Shown piece by piece: positions 28,401 to 34,809 of a stretch of DNA of 64,000 bases. The notes under the pieces were generated by a model. That model was not told the DNA's origin, searched no databases, and saw only the letters and a list, made by a program, of their open reading frames with translations. A program made the position numbers and the translations under genes. The DNA is from CAYNFP01 sp964396655 (GTDB lineage: Bacteria > Bacillota_I > Bacilli_A > RF39 > UBA660): the NCBI GenBank assembly GCA_964396655.1, contig CAYNFP010000003.1, forward strand, positions 88,355 through 152,354, read 5' to 3'. Positions within the stretch are counted from its first letter, which is position 1, and every line of letters starts with the position of its first letter.

Positions 28401-28489
28401 TCATTTAAAATATCTATTGTGTCCCAATAGTTATTAACTTCATCTTCCTGTAATTTAGTTTTAGTTTTTTCTAAACTTTTAAATTTCAT
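25400..28489 (-). CDS. ileS: Isoleucine-tRNA ligase, IleRS2 (eukaryote-like) type with GxHH signature
   Basis: Class Ia synthetase of 1029 aa, the long IleRS2 form, without the C-terminal zinc finger of ordinary bacterial IleRS1. The Rossmann signature normally HxGH reads G55-I-H-H58 (LPGIHHVISRD). KMSKS is intact (LKMSKSRGN). The editing domain has WTTTPWTLLSNVAV and GTGLVHIAPAFGEDD. CxxC pairs CSRC, CWRC and CPIC bind zinc. IleRS2 enzymes are known to resist mupirocin, and the GxHH swap has been linked to very strong resistance. Controlled by an Ile T-box. Confidence 0.96.
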   Translation of the reverse strand: MKFKSLEKTKTKLQEDEVNNYWDTIDILNESIKNREGKENFVFFEGPPTANNLPGIHHVISRDLKDSICKYKTMKGFKVLRKAGWDTHGLPVEIEVEKTLGLNDKTEIEKYGIKEFNEKCKESVWKYKGEWEKMTREMGYFIDMKHPYITFDNNYIETEWNILKRFFDEGLIYQGHKIMPYCSRCGTGLASHEVAQGYQEDSVTTVYVPMKLVGVDNTYLLVWTTTPWTLLSNVAVCVNPKEYYVKVKLENNYFIISEKLREKIFKEDYEIVDRYLGKELEYKEYEQLLPFIKVDKKAFFVVCDEYVTMEDGTGLVHIAPAFGEDDYNVGKKYNLPVVNPVGENGCFLEGPWKDKFVIDTDQEIIDYLKQNGKLFKKEKIMHNYPHCWRCKTPLLYYAKPSWYIKMTELKDRLVANNNTVNWYPDFAGEKRFGNWLENINDWALSRNRYWGTPLNIWTCECGHMESIGSRKELVEKAIEKIDENIELHRPYVDDVHIKCPICGKTMNRVSEVIDCWFDSGAMPFAQYHYPFENKELFETQFPADFICEGIDQTRGWFYTLLAISTFVMDKSPYKNVLVNDHILDKTGLKMSKSRGNGVNPFNLFENYGADAARWYLLYVSPVWFPTRFDEDGIKEVISKFFNTLKNTYTFFELYANTDNIDPREYKIDYKDLDLIDKWLLSKYNNLVKNVTEAYEKYDLNKVTHLIQDFVCEHLSNWYIRRNRRRFWESELSVSKKAVYQTTYEVLVGISKLIAPTTPFLSEILYRNLTEEKSVHLSDYPVCDDSKIDNNIEEQMDLVIEFITMGRNTREEAKIKIRQPLLEVIIDSKYMNIIKDIDSLILEELNVKNINYCDNMEEYVHITYKPNFKEVGSTLGSSLKEFQNYLNNISHKDVEKLNNNDLTIKLNGEDFKVTENMIMRFITPKEGYNSAYLNNKVIILNTELNKELLLEGLAREFNSKIQNMRKDSGLEVSNRIKIYYEPLQEIEEMISKYGNYIKDETLCLEFIKDNSGEEVKINDLVVRIRIEKVG

Positions 28490-28499
28490 AATATCTCCT

Positions 28500-28714
28500 T
28501 TTTAATTAAAATAAAAACGCCCTATTAAAGGACGATTATTAATTCGTGGTACCACCTTAGTTTATTCTTAAATCTGTAACGTAGATATACGATTTTTTCT
28601 ACTTATTTCAAAAAAATACATCAGAAGTGATTCTATATATAATTAATTGCTTATTTACACCATCCATAAGCTCTCTATAAATTTATTATATATACGTCTT
28701 CCTCATTTGTTTTC
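28500..28714 (-). promoter_or_regulatory. T-box leader of ileS (specifier ATC, Ile)
   Basis: T-box motif AAGGTGGTACCACG on the minus strand (within 28541-28560), the GATGGTGTAA stem I element, an ATC triplet at 28629-28631 in the specifier position, and a terminator CGTCC-TTTAATA-GGGCG with T-run (28510-28534). Confidence 0.92.
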
Positions 28715-28720
28715 AAATAG

Positions 28721-28749
28721 ATTATACTATTTTTAGCAATTTATGTCAA
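28721..28749 (-). promoter_or_regulatory. Consensus promoter of the ileS T-box
   Basis: TTGACA, exactly 17 bases, TATAAT on the minus strand, starting 14 bases past the end of the C2 pseudogene. Confidence 0.85.
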
Positions 28750-28763
28750 TTATAATATTCTTT

Positions 28764-29371
28764 TTAGCGATTCAGTCTTCTTATTAAATCATTTACTGGT
28801 TCATCATCTGTTGTAACTACATAACGCTTGCTCTTTTTTTCTTCAAAAGTATTTAATTTTTTAATTTCAGGTAATTTTTCACTTTCTTTTTTAAATTCTA
28901 TTGGGCATTGAGTTTTTATAATATTTTTTGCTTTTTCTAATGCTTTTTCTACTATTTCAATTTGCTCTTTAGTAATTTTTAAATTTTTGTGGTTGTTTTT
29001 CGATTGATTTTTCTTACTTTTTGCTTCGCCATATGAAGCCAAACAAGCAGTAGAAGCAAGTGAAGAAAAGAAAATGATAGCTCTTATAATAGAAGGGATT
29101 GCTTGCATACAGGTAATATAGTTTCTACTAATAAAGATAATTTAAAATCCCAATCATGTTTCCAAAGGTTTTTTATTATATCCATTATTTTAGTATTAGA
29201 ATAATCGCATTTCCTTATTTCACTTTCAAACTGAGTTTGCTGACTTCTTAGATAATCTAAATAATTTTCTAATTCTAGTACTTCTTTTACATTCTCACCG
29301 TCTACTTTAATAACCCCTTTATCTGTTTCTACAAAAACTTCTCCATTCATTTGCATTATTTTAAAATTCAT
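28764..29371 (-). pseudogene. Type C membrane coiled-coil gene, copy 2 (C2), broken
   Basis: Homologue of the intact C1 gene (31015-31674). The N-terminal half is open from ATG 29371 to a stop near 29084 (MNFKIMQMNGEVFVETDKG..., then PVCKQSLLL). The C-terminal half continues in another frame from about 29108 and ends with the same tail, VTTDDEPVNDLIRRLNR. Against C1 the first transmembrane helix is missing and the frame is shifted, so a deletion that is not a multiple of three took place between the two halves. The first ~75 codons are almost identical to C1. The reading frames overlap by 25 bases, so reinitiation could in theory yield two fragments, but neither would have C1's double membrane span. 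Confidence 0.75.
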
Positions 29372-29454
29372 AATATACACCTCATTTAAATTATATAATT
29401 AATTTTTTATTATTTCAATTTAATTACATATTATCTTCTATATCTTCTAACCAT
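29301..29454. repeat. Direct repeat copy 1 (154 bp, identical to 31604-31757)
   Basis: Covers the first codons of C2, the C-promoter, the A-C intergenic space and the last codons of A2. It is identical base for base to the second copy 2303 bases away. The near-identity continues for another ~60 bases into C with few mismatches. Confidence 0.9.
29390..29418 (-). promoter_or_regulatory. Promoter of C2
   Basis: TTGAAA, 17 bases, TATAAT on the minus strand, followed by RBS GAGGTG. It lies inside the duplicated 154-bp block and is the same as the C1 promoter. Confidence 0.7.
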
Positions 29455-30087
29455 TGCTTCATCTGCTTCATTTTTAAGAGAATACTCAGTTCTTAAAGGA
29501 ATTGAAATAGAGCCAGGTTTTTTTGCTACATTTTTTTCTGTTAAATCAGGTCTTGGTGTTTTTATAAATCCTTCTATTATATTTAACTCTTCTTGAGTTT
29601 TAATGATTAAATCTTTAAATTCTTGCAATTTTATGTGATTAACATTGGATTTATATCTGTTAACTATTGCTTTTGCAGCAATTGACAAAAAAGAAGCCAT
29701 AGCAATAAGTGCCCCAGTTAGAATTGCTCTTGTTTGGGTTATAAAATTAATAACATTATAAAAAGACTCTCCATTTATACTTAAAGATATTTCTGGCATT
29801 CTAAAAATCAAGAAGAAAATTATACCAAAAATAATAGTTAATGGCTGTGCGAACATTAGAAACAATTTAGTTCCATAATTTTTTTTCATCATTGATTTTA
29901 TTGATATTTCTAAAGAAAGAGAATTTTTTTGAAGTTCTGTTTCTAATTTTTTTGTTTCTTTTTGAAGACACTCTATATAATTTTCTTTGTCAAGGATATC
30001 CTTGATATCATTACCTTTGACTTCAACAAAGCCTTCATCTGTTTGAACTATAATACCATCGGTACTCTCTATTATTTTATAATTCAT
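29431..30087 (-). CDS. Type A membrane coiled-coil protein, intact copy (A2)
   Basis: Unknown family, 218 aa. Layout: an N-terminal small beta-like domain (about 1-35) with the pattern VQTDEGFVEVKGNDIK then ENYIECL; a coiled coil (36-70); two transmembrane helices (about 72-95 and 120-145) joined by a short outside loop; a second helix (150-178); and a tail with KTPRPDL and a final RRYRR. Both termini should be cytoplasmic. The N-terminal domain is shared with types C and D. It has its own promoter and a 125-base leader. It is the only intact A in the window; A1 is frameshifted. Confidence 0.75.
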   Translation of the reverse strand: MNYKIIESTDGIIVQTDEGFVEVKGNDIKDILDKENYIECLQKETKKLETELQKNSLSLEISIKSMMKKNYGTKLFLMFAQPLTIIFGIIFFLIFRMPEISLSINGESFYNVINFITQTRAILTGALIAMASFLSIAAKAIVNRYKSNVNHIKLQEFKDLIIKTQEELNIIEGFIKTPRPDLTEKNVAKKPGSISIPLRTEYSLKNEADEAMVRRYRR

Positions 30088-30218
30088 AAACTCTCCTTTT
30101 ATTTTTATTCATTAAATTTAAAAGAATTCACCTTATCGTTTTATCACTTATTATAATTTTATTTTCATCTTTAATATTTAATATTTCAAAATTTATAAAT
30201 TTTTTTCCTATAGAATTT

Positions 30219-30247
30219 ATTATATAAACATTAAATTATCATGTCAA
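30219..30247 (-). promoter_or_regulatory. Consensus promoter of A2
   Basis: TTGACA, 17 bases, TATAAT on the minus strand, right after the B2 terminator. Confidence 0.8.
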
Positions 30248-30252
30248 TAAAA

Positions 30253-30282
30253 TAAAAAAGAGATTTTATTTTAATCTCTTAA
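30253..30282 (-). terminator. Terminator of B2
   Basis: On the minus strand AAGAGATT-AAAATA-AAATCTCTT followed by Ts; the stem includes the B2 stop codon. Confidence 0.75.
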
Positions 30283-30945
30283 TAAAACACGACTTGTTCT
30301 TTCTGCTATTTCTTCATCAGGAAATTCAACTAGATTTCTTTCTGATTCCAAACTTTTAATCGCTTCTGATCTAGCAGAGTCTATTCTTTGTAGTTTTGCG
30401 GTTTTCTTCTTTATAAGTTTACCACAATATGTTATTATTGCTTCTAATTCTTTTGAATCAGTCTCCATTAATAATAATTCTTCTAGATATTTTTTTCTCT
30501 TTGTTTCTTCTTTTGAAATTTTAGAATCTACTTGTTCAATTGTTTTTGACTTTACTAATTTTCTTAAACTAGCTGTATTTATAAAATATTTTGCAATAAA
30601 ATATGCATCAAAAGCAAGTAATACAGATCCAATTAAAGCTATAATAGCTAAAATTGCTGAACTTCCCAAAATTGATATTAATACAATTGCCAATAAAAAC
30701 ATACTTATTAGATTGCTAATTACAATTCCTTTTTGCATTGAAAATTTGTGTTTATCAAATATTTTTGGAGCATTAATTAATGTTTTTTTCTCTAATTTTA
30801 GTTCTTCAATTTTATTTTCAATTTGTATTAATTCTTCATTAATTGAATTTAAAAGACTTAATTTTTCAATAGTAGAATTCTTTTCTTCTTCTAACTCTTT
30901 TAAACTTTTTTTAATTTCTTCAATTATCATTAAATATTTATCCAT
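30271..30945 (-). CDS. Type B membrane coiled-coil protein, copy 2 (B2)
   Basis: Unknown family, 224 aa from the ATG at 30945, which follows GGGGAG; a TTG eight codons earlier is less likely. Layout: long charged coiled coil (about 1-60), a pair of transmembrane helices (about 75-125), the segment YFINTASLRKLVK, then a second long coiled coil (about 140-200) and a short tail ending SRVLLRD. It matches B1 in order of parts and in the YF-x-x-T-x-x-LR-x-LVK block after the second helix. Types B lack the N-terminal beta domain of A, C and D. It has its own consensus promoter and a terminator. Confidence 0.75.
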   Translation of the reverse strand: MDKYLMIIEEIKKSLKELEEEKNSTIEKLSLLNSINEELIQIENKIEELKLEKKTLINAPKIFDKHKFSMQKGIVISNLISMFLLAIVLISILGSSAILAIIALIGSVLLAFDAYFIAKYFINTASLRKLVKSKTIEQVDSKISKEETKRKKYLEELLLMETDSKELEAIITYCGKLIKKKTAKLQRIDSARSEAIKSLESERNLVEFPDEEIAERTSRVLLRD

Positions 30946-30982
30946 TTTTTTCTTCTCTCCCCTTTTCAAAATATTGCTTTAT

Positions 30983-31011
30983 ATTATACAACAATTTAAA
31001 AAGATTGTCAA
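30983..31011 (-). promoter_or_regulatory. Consensus promoter of B2
   Basis: TTGACA, 17 bases, TATAAT on the minus strand, four bases after the C1 stop codon. Confidence 0.85.
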
Positions 31012-31014
31012 ATT

Positions 31015-31674
31015 TTAGCGATTTAATCTTCTTATTAAACCATTTACTGGTTCATCATCTGTTGTAACTATATAACTATAACTCCAGTCCAAGTACTTCT
31101 TAAAAGTATTTAATTTTTCTATTTCTGGCAATTTTTCAGTATCTTCTTTTAAAACTATAGGACAGTGGGTTTTTAAAATTTGATTTGCTTTTTCTAGTTC
31201 TTTCTCCACTATTTCAATTTGTTCTTCAGCTATTTTTATATTACGATGATACTCTTTTGATTTGTTTTTCTCTGATTTTGCTTCTGTATATAAAGATAAG
31301 CCGGCCCCCGAGAAAAATACTACTAAAAAAAGTATAACTTTTATAATAGTGGGAAAGGCAAGCCACGTATTAAAGGCAAATACAAAGATCAAGGGAATTA
31401 AGATAAACCCTGCCATTATTCCCTCCAAGAGCGGCAGCATCTTAAATACCACACCACCACTTTTCCAATTATGTTTAATTATATCTATTATTTTAGTATC
31501 TGAAAAATCATTTCCGTATAAATTTCTTTTAAACTGAATTTTCTGACTTTTTAGATAATCTAAATAATTTTCTAATTCTAGTACTTCTTTTACATTCTCA
31601 CCATCTACTTTAATAACCCCTTTATCTGTTTCTACAAAAACTTCTCCATTCATTTGCATTATTTTAAAATTCAT
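31015..31674 (-). CDS. Type C membrane coiled-coil protein, intact copy (C1)
   Basis: Unknown family, 219 aa from the ATG at 31674 (RBS GAGGTG; a GTG three codons earlier overlaps the RBS). Layout: the shared N-terminal domain (VETDKGVIKVDGENVK, then LELENYLDYL), a short coil, two transmembrane helices (about 84-103 and 105-127) with almost no loop, a coiled-coil helix (135-165), then KTHCPI, KLPEIEKLNTF and the conserved tail VTTDDEPVNGLIRRLNR. The last 17 residues are almost unchanged in the broken C2, although the central region has diverged. It is the only intact C. Confidence 0.75.
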   Translation of the reverse strand: MNFKIMQMNGEVFVETDKGVIKVDGENVKEVLELENYLDYLKSQKIQFKRNLYGNDFSDTKIIDIIKHNWKSGGVVFKMLPLLEGIMAGFILIPLIFVFAFNTWLAFPTIIKVILFLVVFFSGAGLSLYTEAKSEKNKSKEYHRNIKIAEEQIEIVEKELEKANQILKTHCPIVLKEDTEKLPEIEKLNTFKKYLDWSYSYIVTTDDEPVNGLIRRLNR

Positions 31675-31757
31675 AATATACACCTCATTTAAATTATATA
31701 ATTAATTTTTTATTATTTCAATTTAATTACATATTATCTTCTATATCTTCTAACCAT
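31604..31757. repeat. Direct repeat copy 2 (154 bp, identical to 29301-29454)
   Basis: Covers the first codons of C1, its promoter, the A-C gap and the end of A1. The offset to copy 1 is 2303 bases without gaps, marking the length of the duplicated unit. Confidence 0.9.
31693..31721 (-). promoter_or_regulatory. Promoter of C1
   Basis: TTGAAA, 17 bases, TATAAT on the minus strand, inside the duplicated block. Confidence 0.7.
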
Positions 31758-32398
31758 AGCTTCATCTACTTCATTTTCAAGAGAATAATAGGTTCTTAAA
31801 GGAGTTGAAATAGAACCAAGTTTTTTTACTATATTTTTTTCAACTAAATCAGGCCTTGGAGTTTTTACAAATCCTTCAACTTTACTAAGTTCTTCTTGAG
31901 TTTTAACTATTAAATCGTTAAATTCTTGGAGTTTTATATGTTTAACATCAGAATCATATTTATCAACAATTGCTAACCCAGAAAGTGACAATAAAGGTGC
32001 CAGAACAACAAGTGAGCTTATTAAAACCGCTTTCACTTGTGTTATAAAATTAATTACATTATAAAAAGTTTCACCATTTATAGTTAAAGACGTTGTGGGC
32101 ACTCTTAAAAGGGAAAATAAAATTACACCAAAAATGATCGTTAATGGTTGCATAATAGTTAGAAGTAGTTTTACTCCCGAATTTTTTTTAATAATTAATT
32201 TTATTATTTCTATAACTTTCATATTAGAATAATCTTCTTTTTGGAGTTCTCTTTCTAATTTTTTAGCCGCTTTTTCAAGACATTCTATATAATTTTCTTT
32301 ATCAAGGGCCCTCTTAATATCACTACCTTGAACTTCAGCAAAGCCTTCACTTGTTTGAACTATAGTGCCATTAGACTTTCTATTATTTTATTATTCAT
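31734..32398 (-). pseudogene. Type A membrane coiled-coil gene, copy 1 (A1), frameshifted
   Basis: Starting at ATG 32398, the gene reads MNNKIIES like A2 and then meets a TAG five codons later. In the next frame, from about 32375, the A-type sequence resumes without a gap (SNGTIVQTSEGFAEVQG, then KENYIECL) and runs to 31734 with the A-type membrane pair, KTPRPDL and the RRYRR ending. Comparison with A2 places a one-base loss near 32374-32376. I see no slippery heptamer that would suggest programmed frameshifting. Translation from an internal ATG (32222) would lose the whole N-terminal domain. A sequencing error cannot be excluded. Confidence 0.75.
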
Positions 32399-32418
32399 TA
32401 TAACTCCCTTACGAAAAT

Positions 32419-32447
32419 ATTATTATACTTGTTAAATGATTTGTCAA
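32419..32447 (-). promoter_or_regulatory. Promoter of A1
   Basis: TTGACA, 17 bases, AATAAT on the minus strand; a TATAAT is also present three bases earlier at a short spacing. Confidence 0.55.
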
Positions 32448-32471
32448 ATTTTAATTAACAATCTCATTATA

Positions 32472-33176
32472 TTAAAGACGATGGGTATATGCTCCTGTTG
32501 TTCTTGATTTTTCAATTTCTGTTTCCATTGCATTAAATTGTTTTGTTTGTTCAGGAGTTAAAACTTCACATAATATTTCTTCAATAATTGAAGCTCTCAT
32601 TTCTGTTTTACATTCTATTTCATTTTCAAGGTCTTTAATTAAATTGCACAATCTGTAACATTCTTGTTCCAAAGTTTTAATTTCTTTATCACAATTCGTT
32701 AATTTTTGACTTAATCTTAATTCATTTTTTCCGTTTTCTTCTATATCTTTATTTAATTTGTCAATATTAGTGATTTTTACTAAATCCCTAAGATATTTTG
32801 TTTCTTTAAAATAATCAATTACACCCTCTGTTATGAATAATATTGGAATAATTATTAAATAGAATATTAAATGATTTACTGGAAAAGAAAATATTAAAAA
32901 CATAATAATAACGAATAAAGCAACTGCTCCACCTAAAATAGAATAAAATTTTGTTAAAAATTTCTTTTTTTCTTTTTTAATTTCTTTACTTCTTTCTATT
33001 AAACTCCTTTTTGATTTTAAATCGCGTTCTTTTGATTCTACTTCATCATATGATTTTTTAATTTTCACTCTTTTTTTTCTTTTAGAGTCTAACAAAGATT
33101 CTTTTTTTGCTTTTTTGCTTTCTAAATCCCATTTTTCATCTTCTAATTTTCTAATTTCTTCTAATAATTTATCCAT
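32472..33176 (-). CDS. Type B membrane coiled-coil protein, copy 1 (B1)
   Basis: Unknown family, 234 aa. A very charged Lys/Glu coiled coil (1-72), two transmembrane helices (about 77-96 and 100-116), the YFKETKYLRDLVK block, and a second coiled coil to about 200 lead into a C-terminal tail ending GAYTHRL. It is the counterpart of B2 in the first B-A-C unit, but is clearly more diverged from B2 than the A or C copies are from each other. No promoter of its own is obvious; it follows D by 26 bases and is probably cotranscribed with it. Confidence 0.75.
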   Translation of the reverse strand: MDKLLEEIRKLEDEKWDLESKKAKKESLLDSKRKKRVKIKKSYDEVESKERDLKSKRSLIERSKEIKKEKKKFLTKFYSILGGAVALFVIIMFLIFSFPVNHLIFYLIIIPILFITEGVIDYFKETKYLRDLVKITNIDKLNKDIEENGKNELRLSQKLTNCDKEIKTLEQECYRLCNLIKDLENEIECKTEMRASIIEEILCEVLTPEQTKQFNAMETEIEKSRTTGAYTHRL

Positions 33177-33202
33177 GTAACCTCCTAATAAAAATTTTTA
33201 TT

Positions 33203-33799
33203 TTAACTTCTTTTGCTACCCCTGCTTCTTTTTAAAGTCATTGATTTATTATCTTCTAATGCAATAGTTGGAGAATAAGGGCAATGAGAAAATGTTTCTA
33301 TTTCTGTTCTTTCGATTTCTGGGCATTCTTTCTTTTCGTAATTTTTAATTTTTTCTAATTCTTTTAATTTTGATTCATATAATTCTTCACGCAATTTTAT
33401 TGATTTATATAATTCTTTAATATCAATAATAGGATTTATTACTAAACTCCAAATAGGGATTACCCCTACTATTATTATAAGAGTAATTGCAATCAATAAT
33501 TTTGTAAATGTAAGTGAGAAAAGAAATAATATTCCCAAAACTGTTGCTAAAGAGAAAATAAATGAATGAGCTCTAAAAATAATATCTTTTTTAAATTTCA
33601 TTTTAAATATTTCCATTAATTTATCAGAATTAATTCCTTCTGGTAATCGTTTTTTTAAAAAATCTATTTTGTCTTTTAAATATTCACAATAATTTTCTAA
33701 TTCTAAAGTTCTTTCTATATTTTCTCCAGTTATTTCATATGTCCCTTCATCAGTTTCAAGATACTTTTTTCCTGCAATCTTAATTATTTCGTTATTCAT
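33203..33799 (-). CDS. Type D membrane coiled-coil protein, first gene of the cluster
   Basis: Unknown family, 198 aa. The N-terminal domain has the shared pattern LETDEGTYEITGENIE, then LELENYCEYL. A coil follows, then two transmembrane helices (about 78-98 and 102-124), a coiled-coil helix (130-155), ECPEIERTEIETF, and a basic tail ending RSRGSKRS. It has no second copy in the window. Own consensus promoter. It follows the divIVA stop codon by 75 bases. Confidence 0.75.
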   Translation of the reverse strand: MNNEIIKIAGKKYLETDEGTYEITGENIERTLELENYCEYLKDKIDFLKKRLPEGINSDKLMEIFKMKFKKDIIFRAHSFIFSLATVLGILFLFSLTFTKLLIAITLIIIVGVIPIWSLVINPIIDIKELYKSIKLREELYESKLKELEKIKNYEKKECPEIERTEIETFSHCPYSPTIALEDNKSMTLKRSRGSKRS

Positions 33800-33827
33800 A
33801 AATATACTTCCTTTCTAAACGATATTT

Positions 33828-33856
33828 ATTATAAATTCTATATATATATTTGTCAA
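33828..33856 (-). promoter_or_regulatory. Consensus promoter of the D-B1 genes
   Basis: TTGACA, 17 bases, TATAAT on the minus strand, followed by RBS AGAAAGGAAG. Confidence 0.85.
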
Positions 33857-33874
33857 ACAAAAAAATATGAATGT

Positions 33875-34315
33875 TTATTCATACTTATTTAAATCTATAT
33901 CATCTATTTCATCTATAACTTGAAGTTGACTTTCAACAATTGCTCTAAGTCTCTTTTTAAAGAATCTTACATTTCTTTTTAATGTTTCTATATCATCTTC
34001 TGCTTTTTCAGCTTTCATTAAAGCATCATTAATTATTCTATTAGAGTTCCTTCTAGCTTCTTGCATCATTGAATCCGCTTCCTGTCTTGCTAATGTTTTA
34101 ATCTTTTCACAAGTTTCTTCAGCAGTAAATATTGCTTTATTTAGAGTACTTTCTAATTTTTCATAATGTTCTAATTTTTCTTTTAATCTTAAATTTTCAG
34201 TTTCTGTGGCTTTACTTTTATTAAGTAAAAACTCATAGTTTTTTATGATATCATCAAGTGCTTTATTTACTTGATATTTATCATATCCACGAAAAACCGT
34301 ATTAAATTTTTCCAT
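33875..34315 (-). CDS. divIVA: DivIVA-family septum/pole protein
   Basis: Coiled-coil protein that senses negative membrane curvature at septa and poles. The N-terminal membrane-binding motif FRGYDKYQVNKALDDI is diagnostic. A linker and a long coiled coil (about 30-130) follow, with an acidic C-terminus. At 146 aa it is close to the Bacillus length (164). It lies 24 bases after sepF. ylmG and ylmH, which usually separate sepF from divIVA, are absent. Confidence 0.92.
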   Translation of the reverse strand: MEKFNTVFRGYDKYQVNKALDDIIKNYEFLLNKSKATETENLRLKEKLEHYEKLESTLNKAIFTAEETCEKIKTLARQEADSMMQEARRNSNRIINDALMKAEKAEDDIETLKRNVRFFKKRLRAIVESQLQVIDEIDDIDLNKYE

Positions 34316-34339
34316 AGAAACACCTCAATGTTCTTTATT

Positions 34340-34735
34340 TTACCATTCTGTATCTTCTGAAGTAGTCTTTTTGCCTTCTTCTTCTGTCATTTTTCCTTGA
34401 ACAGCAATATTCTTAGGTGTGCACAAATAAATTCCTGCTCCTAATTTTTCCATACTGCCTCCAATAGCGTACAAAGTTCCAGTTAAAAAATCAAGGATTC
34501 TTTTTGATTGATCACTAGTTACCCTTTTAAAGTTAACAACTACTGCATTTCTATTTTTTAAATGATCTGCAATCTGCTGACTTTCAGAATATGCTCTTGG
34601 TTCAACCAAAATCATGCTATTACCAGCATCTGTCATCTTTTTTACTGTTTCATCACTATTTACTGAATAATATTCCTCCTCTTGATTCTCTCCATCATCA
34701 GGATTAAATATTTTTCTTAATTTACCTAATGCCAT
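34340..34735 (-). CDS. sepF: Cell division protein SepF
   Basis: Membrane-binding partner that anchors and bundles FtsZ. The N-terminal amphipathic helix (MALGKLRKIF) is followed by an acidic linker and the conserved SepF core: ILVEPRAYSESQQIADHL, VVVNFKRV, RILDFLTGTLYAIGG and KLGAGIYLCTP. 131 aa. RBS is ACGGAGG-like; own promoter at 34769-34798. It starts the sepF-divIVA unit. Confidence 0.95.
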   Translation of the reverse strand: MALGKLRKIFNPDDGENQEEEYYSVNSDETVKKMTDAGNSMILVEPRAYSESQQIADHLKNRNAVVVNFKRVTSDQSKRILDFLTGTLYAIGGSMEKLGAGIYLCTPKNIAVQGKMTEEEGKKTTSEDTEW

Positions 34736-34768
34736 GACTTTTCCTCCGTATCTTTCTACTATAAAATT

Positions 34769-34798
34769 ATTGTACCATAAATCAAGATAAAATGTAAA
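34769..34798 (-). promoter_or_regulatory. Promoter of sepF-divIVA
   Basis: TTTACA, 18 bases, TACAAT with an extended TGG element on the minus strand. Confidence 0.65.
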
Positions 34799-34809
34799 TA
34801 TCTTTATAT

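Noticed and set aside
28500..28714. GGTACC-containing leader mistaken for a tRNA or riboswitch of another type
   Set aside because: The T-box motif, the stem I elements and the downstream synthetase settle it as a T-box.
32370..32398. Programmed ribosomal frameshift in A1
   Set aside because: No slippery heptamer or downstream structure is visible, and the intact copy A2 needs no shift, so decay or a sequence error is simpler.
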